A DNA stretch of 64,000 nt from Gammaproteobacteria bacterium. Lineage in GTDB: Bacteria > Pseudomonadota > Gammaproteobacteria > Pseudomonadales > Pseudomonadaceae. Positions 57,298-64,000 of this stretch are shown one piece after another. Every line of letters begins with the position of its first letter. The stretch's first letter is position 1. Under the pieces are notes generated by a model. That model was not told where the DNA came from. It made no database searches and saw only the letters and a list, made by a program, of their open reading frames with translations. The stretch is from the NCBI GenBank assembly GCA_018816095.1, contig JAHIWP010000087.1, forward strand, positions 41,795 to 105,794. Direction: 5' to 3'. The position numbers and the translations under genes were made by a program.

Positions 57298-59826
57298 TCA
57301 GGGTATAAGGTCCAGCTCTTGTTTGAGCTGTTCTGCGCTCGGGCGTAGCTGCGAAGCGCCGCTGCGCATACGCCGTTGACCGAGATAAAACAGGATAGGT
57401 GCCGCAATTAGAACCGACGAACTGGTGCCCACCACTATGCCAAATAGCATGGGCAGCGCAAAGCTGGCCACCGCCGCTCCGCCAGCGATGGCCATGGGCA
57501 GCAGCGCAAGAAACGTAGTGAGAGAAGTGAATACAGTTCGCGTCAGTGTTGAAGTGATGCTTTCGTTAAGCAATTGCAGCAGAGGCCTGTCCGGCGTCAG
57601 ACGCAGATTTTCCCGAACCCTGTCGAATACTACGACCTTGTCATTGATCGAATAGCCAATCAACGCCAGCAGCGCCGCCACCGCAGTCAGGTTGAATTCC
57701 ACCCCGGCCAGCACGAAAAAACCGATGGTCTTGGTCAGATCCAGCGCAATAGTCAGCGTGGCAGCAAGGGCGAAGTGGTATTCAAAGCGCATCCATAGGT
57801 ATGCCAGCATGCCCGCGGCAGCAAGCAGTACGGCCAGGATGCTGGCTTCAACAAAATCACCACTGACCTTGGGGCCAACCATCTCCACCCTCGGGAAAGT
57901 AGCATCGGCAGCATGCGTGATGACGGCTGCTTTCAACGCCTCTACCGGCTCGCCCGTGGCTACCTGTTCAGCGCCCTGCATCGGCAGGCGCACCAGATAT
58001 TGGCCGGCGTCCCCCGACTCCTGGATAGCCGCTTGCCCCATGCCATGCTCTTGCAGGCTGCTGCGTAGAGCCTCGACGCTGGTATTGGGTGCTTGTACTT
58101 CCACCATAGTGCCGCCGGTAAAGTCGATGCCGTATTCAAGCCCAGGACCGAAGAACAACACCAGTGACCCGACCGACAGTACCAGCGACAGCGCCAGCCC
58201 CATTACTCTTCCGCGCATGACGTTAAGGCTGTCGCTGGTCAGGCGATCGAGCAGCTTGATACCGGATATTGCCAGAGGCTGCCGGCCCATCCGCCGGATG
58301 CGCCACTCCATCAATAACCGCGTCACTGAGATGGCGGTGAACATCGAGGTCAGCAAGCCGATGCCGATGGTCACTGCAAAGCCTTTGACCGGTCCGTTGC
58401 CAAACAGGAAGAGTAGGCTGACGGCGATCAACGTGGTGGCATTGGAGTCCAGAATGGTGCTGTAGGCCCGATCAAAGCCTTCGCTCATCGCACTGAAGGC
58501 CGACTTGCCGTTGCGTGTCTCCTCGCGGATTCGCTCATTGATCAGAATGTTCGCATCCACTGCCATGCCGATACCCAGAATGATACCGGCGATGCCAGGT
58601 AGCGTCAGGGTAGCGCCAAGCAGGCTTAGAGTGCCGAATATCAACCCCACGTTAATCGTCAGACCCACGCAGGCGATAAAGCCCCAGAGACCGTAGACGG
58701 CAAGCATAAAGCCGACGACGAGCAATGCACCGAGCAGACCGGTACTGACGCCCATGGCAATGGCATCGCTGCCCAGATCCGGCCCGACGGTGCGCTCCTC
58801 GATGACTTTCAAGGGAGCGGGCAAGGCACCGGCACGCAGGAGCAAAGCCAGGTTGCTGGCCTCTCTGGAGGTGAAGGAACCGCTGATCTCACCACTACCG
58901 CCGGCAATCACGCCACGAATTACCGGCGCGGTGATGACTTTCTGATCGAGAACAATGGCCAGCGGCCGACCGATATTGACGCGGGTCATTTCACTGAACA
59001 GGTCGGCACCTTCGCGGTCCAGTTTAAAGTTGACCACCGGTTGCCCTGAATCGGGGTTGAAGGCCAGTCGGGCATCGCGGATATGCTTGCCCTCCATTGC
59101 CACCCGCTCCTCCAGCTCATAGGAGGTGCCTTGCGTTTCATCGGTCAACCTGAAGACAGGGCGGGATTTATCATCGGCAACCCAATGAAACGCCATTTTC
59201 GCTGTAGTGCCGAGCAGTTGTCGTATTTCCTGCGGATTAGCCACGCCCGGCATCTGCACCAGAATCCCGTCGGCTCCCTGGCGTGTGATGCTTGGCTCGA
59301 CCAGGCCGGTTTCATCCAGTCGCCGGCGCACTACCTCCAGGCTGCGATTCACCGCATCGCTGGTCAGCTTCTCGCGATGCGCCTCGGTCATGGTCAGGGT
59401 TAACCGATCCTGCCCCTGCTTTACTGTGAAGCGCTTTCCGGTGCCGTCGCTCAGTGTGTTCAGCGATTGAACAATACGCCGCAGGTTGGCCATGGTCTGG
59501 GTATTGTCTTGGGATTCTCCTACAGTGATCTGAACTGACTCGCCGGAGACCACAGGTCGGCTGAAGGAAATGCGCGCCTTGCGCAATGCATCGCTCAAAT
59601 CGGTGGTCAGTTGCTGGGTGTCGTTGCGCAGCAGTTCGCGGGTATCCACCTCCAGCAGCAGATGCGAACCGCCGCGCAGATCCAGCCCCAGGGCCAAGGT
59701 GTTATCGGCATACCAACTGGGTAGTTTTTCTGAAACAGATCCAGGTAGCACGTTGGGCAACGCACAAAGCAGCCCAAACAGAATCAACAGGCCGTAGACC
59801 ACGGCCCGTGAAAATAATGATTTCAT
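57298..59826 (-). CDS. Fused SecDF protein-export membrane protein (accessory copy)
   Basis: An 842-residue fusion of SecD and SecF. The SecD part has the start MKSLFSRAVVYGLLIL, GLDLRGGSHLLLEVD near 47, and the VDANILINERIREE segment in TM4; the SecF part begins near 530 and has YGIDFTGGTMVEV and YSINDKVVVFDRVREN. It should use the proton gradient to help late steps of Sec export. Pseudomonas core genomes have separate secD and secF next to yajC, so a fused copy inside an integrase-flanked segment is most likely an extra gene obtained by transfer. GAGGAT precedes the ATG. Confidence 0.9.
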   Translation of the reverse strand: MKSLFSRAVVYGLLILFGLLCALPNVLPGSVSEKLPSWYADNTLALGLDLRGGSHLLLEVDTRELLRNDTQQLTTDLSDALRKARISFSRPVVSGESVQITVGESQDNTQTMANLRRIVQSLNTLSDGTGKRFTVKQGQDRLTLTMTEAHREKLTSDAVNRSLEVVRRRLDETGLVEPSITRQGADGILVQMPGVANPQEIRQLLGTTAKMAFHWVADDKSRPVFRLTDETQGTSYELEERVAMEGKHIRDARLAFNPDSGQPVVNFKLDREGADLFSEMTRVNIGRPLAIVLDQKVITAPVIRGVIAGGSGEISGSFTSREASNLALLLRAGALPAPLKVIEERTVGPDLGSDAIAMGVSTGLLGALLVVGFMLAVYGLWGFIACVGLTINVGLIFGTLSLLGATLTLPGIAGIILGIGMAVDANILINERIREETRNGKSAFSAMSEGFDRAYSTILDSNATTLIAVSLLFLFGNGPVKGFAVTIGIGLLTSMFTAISVTRLLMEWRIRRMGRQPLAISGIKLLDRLTSDSLNVMRGRVMGLALSLVLSVGSLVLFFGPGLEYGIDFTGGTMVEVQAPNTSVEALRSSLQEHGMGQAAIQESGDAGQYLVRLPMQGAEQVATGEPVEALKAAVITHAADATFPRVEMVGPKVSGDFVEASILAVLLAAAGMLAYLWMRFEYHFALAATLTIALDLTKTIGFFVLAGVEFNLTAVAALLALIGYSINDKVVVFDRVRENLRLTPDRPLLQLLNESITSTLTRTVFTSLTTFLALLPMAIAGGAAVASFALPMLFGIVVGTSSSVLIAAPILFYLGQRRMRSGASQLRPSAEQLKQELDLIP

Positions 59827-59883
59827 GAGTAATCCTCGACACTAGCGTCGTATCAATAAAACGAACGGGTGAGTCAGGTGGGA

Positions 59884-60282
59884 TTACGCAAAGGGTGGAG
59901 CGCGGGGAGCCTGCTGATAGTAATTGGCGCGATAAGAGAAGATGAGGGCGGGTGCCGTTGAGTAGCACGTAGCCTGCGGGAGCAGGACAACTGGGGTGGT
60001 GCAGGGAGTGATAGCCAGCCACTGATGGGCAGGGTCTCCGTCACCGCTAGGTTTAATGTCTTCAGAGCGCGTCGAAAAGCGACCGTTATCGCTGTTTCCG
60101 GCAAATATCAGGTGTTCGATCTGGCTAAAAAAGCCCGGACCAGAAGCGGCTTTAATGCCAAGGGATGCCGAGTTGATCCCGAACGCCAACGCCACTAACA
60201 GCAGCCACGCCAAAGGTAGCCAGGGCAGTGGCTGCACCGGGACTGTTGCGTAGAGGAGCCGATGCGACGAACGAACGTGCAT
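59884..60282 (-). CDS. Small membrane/periplasmic protein, DUF2946-like
   Basis: A 132-residue protein with one hydrophobic stretch at about 20-45, two cysteines (near 93 and 104) and the ending YYQQAPRAPPFA. The ending recalls DUF2946 proteins, which are common in metal-efflux loci, but the match is by eye only. It lies 57 bases upstream of secDF on the same strand and may be co-transcribed. Function unknown. Confidence 0.55.
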   Translation of the reverse strand: MHVRSSHRLLYATVPVQPLPWLPLAWLLLVALAFGINSASLGIKAASGPGFFSQIEHLIFAGNSDNGRFSTRSEDIKPSGDGDPAHQWLAITPCTTPVVLLPQATCYSTAPALIFSYRANYYQQAPRAPPFA

Positions 60283-60814
60283 TGGGGGTAGTCCGTGGAT
60301 AAAACTTCCAGTCTGAAGTCGAGCATCAAGCTAGTCAATAAGCGCGCTCGATAACAGGACCATCTTCGATGGAGTTATAAATGCCGAGTAGCTTTCGCAC
60401 GGCTAAGCAGGCTCGGCCTATGGGCTCGCCATCTTGGCCCTGCCCATGCGCGAAGCGAGCGACCCTGACTTGGCAAACGACTTATCGTGATGCCAGCACG
60501 GTCGGAGCGCATGCCTCTACGTCAGTTGGGCCTTGGTCGCGCCGGATGCTTCTGTGTGGCATCCAAACTGTTGGGCTAGGGCAGGGCTCTCCGAGGTGCC
60601 TGTGAGACCCTTTCAGTCTTAAGCACATCCGCCCGCTTTTGGCCGGACTTCTGCCGGATACTTCTGTCTGGAGTCGGCCAGAAAGTGGCCATTAGTAGCC
60701 CAGACCAGTGATTTACCCACACCCCATTGCCTTAGTTGCAACAAGACGTCTTAACGCCCTCGATTTGGTCAACAATATGGGCGCTGCTGCCGTTCAAAAC
60801 TCCCGCACCTTTCG
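60283..60814. other. 532-base stretch without a recognisable gene
   Basis: No frame here has coding character that I can support. It contains the 12-mer CCGCTTTTGGCC (60633-60644), also present near the right-hand insertion sequence, and a GGCCAGAAAGTGGCC palindrome. I suspect remnants of mobile DNA. Confidence 0.4.
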
Positions 60815-61909
60815 TTAACCCAGCGCCCTGTTCTTGCGCCAGTACTGCACCGTTATCACCAGCAGGGTAATGGCTGTCATCGGCAGCACATATCCAAGCA
60901 TGGCCGTGCCAAATTGCTGCGCAAGCGGACGGCCTGAGGCGTTGAGAACCAAATACAGGGTGTAGGCCACGTAGTAACTGATAAACAATAAGCCTTCCCA
61001 ACGATTAATTCGGTAGCCAGAAAAGAAGATCGGCAGACACACCAGCGCTACGCCGATCATCACTGGGAAATCGAAAGCCAGCGCATTGGCTGCCACCAGG
61101 ACAGGCGCTGGTGATACGAGAGAGGCCAAGCCGAGTACGCAAAGCAGGTTAAATATATTACTGCCGACAATATTACCCACTGCAATATCGCGCTCGCCGC
61201 GAATCGCCGCTAGCAAGGAGGTAGCCAGCTCCGGCAGAGAGGTACCCACCGCTACAACAGTCAAGCCAATCACCAACTCCGAAAGGCCTAGTGCACGCGC
61301 CAGACTCACTGCGCCCTCTACCAACAGACTGGCGCCGCCAACCAGCAGCACCAACCCGACCAAGATGAGCACCAGATTGATTACCCAGCCATAGGGCTTA
61401 GCCGGCTGATTCTGGGCAAACTCCTTGGTGAACTCATCGTCTGCAGCAATATTCTTTTCCCGGTAAGCGCTGACAATCAGAAAAATGGTGTAAACCACAA
61501 TGCCGGTGAACAGCAGCAGGCCGTCGAGTTTGCTCAGGCTGCCATCCCAGGCCAGAGCCATGGTCAACATACTTGCGCCGATCATAATCGGCACATCCAA
61601 ACGGATTAGCTGACGCGAGACGATCAGCGGAGCGATAAGCGCAGTTAATCCGAGAATAAAGAGCACGTTGGCAATATTACTGCCCACCACGTTGCCAATA
61701 GCCAGATCACCACTACCAGCCAATGCTGCCTGTACGCTAACTGCCGTTTCCGGCGCACTTGTGCCAAAGGCCACCACAGTCAGGCCGATAATCAACGGTG
61801 GGATACCAAACTGCGCTGCCACCTTGGCCGCACCCCGCACAAGCACTTCAGCGCCGATTACCAACAAAACCAAACCGGCTACGAGGTAACCCCAGACCAT
61901 CAAGCTCAT
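60815..61909 (-). CDS. Calcium/sodium antiporter, CaCA family (YrbG-like)
   Basis: A 364-residue membrane protein with about ten helices and the two inverted alpha repeats of the family: GTSAPETAVSVQAAL with GNVVGSNIANVL, and GTSLPELATSLLAA with GNIVGSNIFNLL. GGAG precedes the ATG by 9 bases. It exchanges Ca2+ or another cation for Na+/H+ across the inner membrane; the ion is not fixed by sequence. Confidence 0.9.
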   Translation of the reverse strand: MSLMVWGYLVAGLVLLVIGAEVLVRGAAKVAAQFGIPPLIIGLTVVAFGTSAPETAVSVQAALAGSGDLAIGNVVGSNIANVLFILGLTALIAPLIVSRQLIRLDVPIMIGASMLTMALAWDGSLSKLDGLLLFTGIVVYTIFLIVSAYREKNIAADDEFTKEFAQNQPAKPYGWVINLVLILVGLVLLVGGASLLVEGAVSLARALGLSELVIGLTVVAVGTSLPELATSLLAAIRGERDIAVGNIVGSNIFNLLCVLGLASLVSPAPVLVAANALAFDFPVMIGVALVCLPIFFSGYRINRWEGLLFISYYVAYTLYLVLNASGRPLAQQFGTAMLGYVLPMTAITLLVITVQYWRKNRALG

Positions 61910-62306
61910 TGCGAATACTCCAGGAAAGATGCGCGGGCCTTAGTAAGCAGCCAGAGGGCGCACGCGATAAATTTTTTAGGGCGGCAGGACAAAGCCGCTG
62001 GTTAATATTGGCCGTTAGCGACAACCTTACTTCGACCCTTCTCGTCAGAATAAAACCTTAGTCTGTTCAGCCATCGCTAAGGCGTTATTAGCCTCAATCT
62101 GCTGTCGATGCCAGACCCCGTTTTCGTTCTGTATTTACAAGACTTACTTGGATGGGCCACTACCTCCGCGCCAGAGTGGAGGTTTCTGTCTGACCCGTTT
62201 TCTTTATTCCAGCGCTGAAGCCGCTAACCGCTGCGAAACGGCCAAGAATGGAAACTGGTGGGTAACAGCAAGCGTTTACCAGCAGCAAACCTCCACACTG
62301 CCTTGC
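61910..62306. other. 397-base stretch without a recognisable gene
   Basis: AT-richer than the core. A weak hairpin with arms ACCTCC (62162-62167) and GGAGGT (62178-62183) is visible. Should hold the promoter of the antiporter gene and the end of the lipoprotein transcript; no coding frame that I can support. Confidence 0.4.
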
Positions 62307-62612
62307 TTAGGTTTCAACAGCCGTTTTATCGATCGGCTCAACTGGCTGGTGATCCTGAGGTTGTTGTTTCTCCGCCTGGTCCTGCGGGGGCTCCTCCGAA
62401 GGCTTGCCCAGCCACTCATTGGTCGACTGCTGAACGTCGTCCGCCTTCTTATTGATGTGTTGCAGGGTCTCATCAATTGCTTCACGGGCGACATCCTGCA
62501 CCGCCTGTTCAGTCTTCTCGAGCAGTTTCTGCGCCGATTGTTCGGCTGCGTCACAGCCGGCTAGCCCCACCAACAGCAGCCCAAAGGCCGTCATTTGCAG
62601 CATCTTTTTCAT
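62307..62612 (-). CDS. Small lipoprotein, helical
   Basis: A 101-residue protein starting MKKMLQMTAFGLLLVGLAGC, with lipobox LAGC at about 17-20, then an amphipathic helix rich in Glu, Gln and Ala and a Pro/Gln-rich tail. GGAG lies 6 bases before ATG 62612, favouring it over the ATG four codons earlier. Asp follows the lipobox Cys, which in E. coli-type sorting means inner-membrane retention (rules differ in Pseudomonas). Function unknown. Confidence 0.75.
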   Translation of the reverse strand: MKKMLQMTAFGLLLVGLAGCDAAEQSAQKLLEKTEQAVQDVAREAIDETLQHINKKADDVQQSTNEWLGKPSEEPPQDQAEKQQPQDHQPVEPIDKTAVET

Positions 62613-62683
62613 CACAGTCTCCATTACCCGGCGTTGCCCATTTGATAGATGGCAGCCGACTGGCAGCTACCATCCGTTTGGAT

Positions 62684-63676
62684 TTAGACCTGTGATCCAG
62701 CCGGCATCTGCCCACGGGTTTTCCACAACGACAGTAGCACGCCGCCCAGCAGTAGGCCTACGGTCACGCTCAAGGAAATAACCGCCGGGATCTTGCCAAT
62801 GATGCCGACCAGGAAGATCTTGCTGCCGATAAATACCAGCACCAGTGCCAGGGCATATTTGAGGTAGGCGAAACGGTGAATCATCGCCGCTAGGGCGAAA
62901 TACAACGCACGCAGACCAAGGATGGCAAAGATGTTCGAGGTGTAGACGATAAAGGGGTCTTGAGTAATGGCGAAGATCGCCGGCACGCTATCGACCGCGA
63001 ACACTAGGTCGGCACACTCGATTAGCACCAAAGCCAAGAACAATGGCGTTGCCCATACTACGGAATTACCACTGGCGTCAGGCTGACGAACAAAGAAGCG
63101 CCCTTCGTGCAGCCCCTCGGTCACACGCATGTGTTTGCGGAGGAACTTCACCAGCATATTTTCGCTGAGGTCCGGATGGTCATCGACCTTGCTGAACAAC
63201 ATCTTCACGCCGGTTAACAGCAGGAAGATGCCGAATACATAGAGAATCCAGTCGAACTCGGCAATCAACGCCGCTCCCAGCCCGATCATGATCGCACGCA
63301 GCACGATCACCCCGAGAATGCCCCAGAACAACACTTCATGCTGGTACTTACGTGGGATGGCGAGGAAGCTGAAGATCATCGCCATGATGAAAACGTTGTC
63401 CATCGACAACGATTTCTCGATCAGAAAGCCGGTGTAGAAATCCATTCCGGCGTCACCGCCCTTGACCTGCCAGACCCAGAGGCCAAAGAGCAAGCCAGCC
63501 GTGATATAGCCGGCGGACAGCAGCAGGCTTTCACGAACGCCGATTTCTCGATGCTCACGGTGAAGGATCCCGAGATCGAAGACCAACAGGCCAATCACGA
63601 TGCTGATAAAAACGAGCCAAAGCCATGTGGCGGTGCCGAGGAACTCGGCGAGTAAGAACGGTTCTAGGGCAGTCAT
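62684..63676 (-). CDS. TerC/Alx-family membrane protein
   Basis: A 330-residue protein with about nine hydrophobic helices. It carries the family's acidic motifs: SLSMDNVF near residue 90 and ECADLVFAVDSVPAIFA near 215. TerC/Alx proteins are linked to manganese export and tellurite or alkaline stress. GAGGAGGGG before ATG 63676 decides the start against the frame that begins 16 codons earlier. Confidence 0.9.
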   Translation of the reverse strand: MTALEPFLLAEFLGTATWLWLVFISIVIGLLVFDLGILHREHREIGVRESLLLSAGYITAGLLFGLWVWQVKGGDAGMDFYTGFLIEKSLSMDNVFIMAMIFSFLAIPRKYQHEVLFWGILGVIVLRAIMIGLGAALIAEFDWILYVFGIFLLLTGVKMLFSKVDDHPDLSENMLVKFLRKHMRVTEGLHEGRFFVRQPDASGNSVVWATPLFLALVLIECADLVFAVDSVPAIFAITQDPFIVYTSNIFAILGLRALYFALAAMIHRFAYLKYALALVLVFIGSKIFLVGIIGKIPAVISLSVTVGLLLGGVLLSLWKTRGQMPAGSQV

Positions 63677-63930
63677 GAGCCCCTCCTCTAAGTGTCGAAG
63701 TTGTACAAACTGCAACTCCGACATGGCAGCGGTTAGCTGTCAGAGGGGCCCGGCGTTGCGGGCGGAAATTTAGAGAAGAGCGCGGACTTTCTCAATAGCA
63801 CAAGGGTTGCAAGGTGTTTCCGAATTTTCCCTGCTTTTCTAGACACCCTATGACCGCTTTTGGCCCAGACTGTGTAAAAACGCAGGCACCAATCTTGATA
63901 TGATTTGACCAGACTTCATCTCAGCAGGAG

Positions 63931-64000
63931 ATGCCTGTGCGGCGATTCATTCAAGGTGAAAATCGGACTCAAGTTACCTTGCTCCCAGAGAGTTTGGACG
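63931..64000 (+). CDS. IS1182-like transposase, 5' end only (runs off the window)
   Basis: The visible start reads MPVRRFIQGENRTQVTLLPE, which I recognise as the N-terminus of IS1182-family transposases in Pseudomonas. Just 23 codons are in the window, so integrity cannot be judged. The upstream CTGTGTAAAAACGC (from about 63870) may be part of the terminal inverted repeat. Confidence 0.65.
   Translation, partial: MPVRRFIQGENRTQVTLLPESLD

Noticed and set aside
60381-60605. A 74-residue open frame in the gene-poor part of the accessory segment
   Set aside because: Composition does not look like a protein, with no recognisable family or good ribosome-binding site.
63696-63707. TTGTACAA before the TerC gene as another LitR-type operator
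   Set aside because: A single half-site; no second TGTACA-like element at the 12-base spacing.
63677-63860. A yybP-ykoY manganese riboswitch before the TerC/Alx gene
   Set aside because: Such an element controls E. coli alx, but I do not see its conserved core in the minus-strand leader. A covariance-model search would be decisive.

Overview
The window is a chromosome segment of a GC-rich gammaproteobacterium, almost certainly Pseudomonas. The run hemH, yfcH, MerR regulator, phr, pagL, murI, moeB, prmC, prfA, hemA, TPR lipoprotein, lolB, ispE, tRNA-Gln, prs, rplY, pth, ychF matches, from memory, the order around PA4642-PA4673 of P. aeruginosa. The hpt, upp, uraA and MFS genes on its left fit the same block. 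No database search was possible.
Layout. 1-13.1 kb: a GST and an amidase (+), then on the minus strand a flavocytochrome-like reductase, a periplasmic solute-binding protein, the helicase HrpA, a tautomerase and a three-gene GldA/F/G-type ABC exporter operon. 13.3-20.7 kb: a minus-strand catabolic block with an Fe-dependent alcohol dehydrogenase, an aldehyde dehydrogenase, a glutamine-synthetase-like ligase and a TRAP transporter, read here as gamma-glutamylated amine or amino-alcohol catabolism. 20.8-24.2 kb: an alpha/beta hydrolase, an old-yellow-enzyme gene with its TetR regulator, and a PA4642-family protein. 24.4-32.5 kb: a SulP transporter, hpt, upp-uraA, an MFS carrier, hemH and a YfcH-type epimerase.
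32.6-42.6 kb is the most interesting part. It holds a renalase-like flavoenzyme, then a tightly overlapped nine-gene operon: TudS/YbgA-like protein, MerR regulator, photolyase, NTF2-like protein, SDR, FAD amine-oxidase-like protein, DUF1365, CFA-synthase-like methyltransferase, DUF2878. The operon promoter carries two copies of TGTACA-N12-TGTACA, and the renalase/yfcH-hemH divergent promoter carries TATACA-N12-TGTATA. I infer a light- or singlet-oxygen-responsive regulon of the LitR/PplR type that links DNA photorepair, membrane-lipid modification and heme (protoporphyrin) handling.
42.6-55.6 kb is conserved housekeeping DNA: a YkgJ protein, PagL, cell-wall, cofactor and translation genes, two identical tandem tRNA-Gln genes, prs, rplY, pth and ychF.
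55.7-64 kb looks like accessory DNA. A P4-type tyrosine recombinase directly follows ychF, then come a fused accessory SecDF, a small membrane protein, a cation/Ca2+ antiporter, a small lipoprotein and a TerC/Alx-type protein on the minus strand, and the 5' end of an IS1182-like transposase at the window edge. Short palindromic intergenic repeats are scattered through the chromosomal part, and one of them sits in frame inside hrpA.
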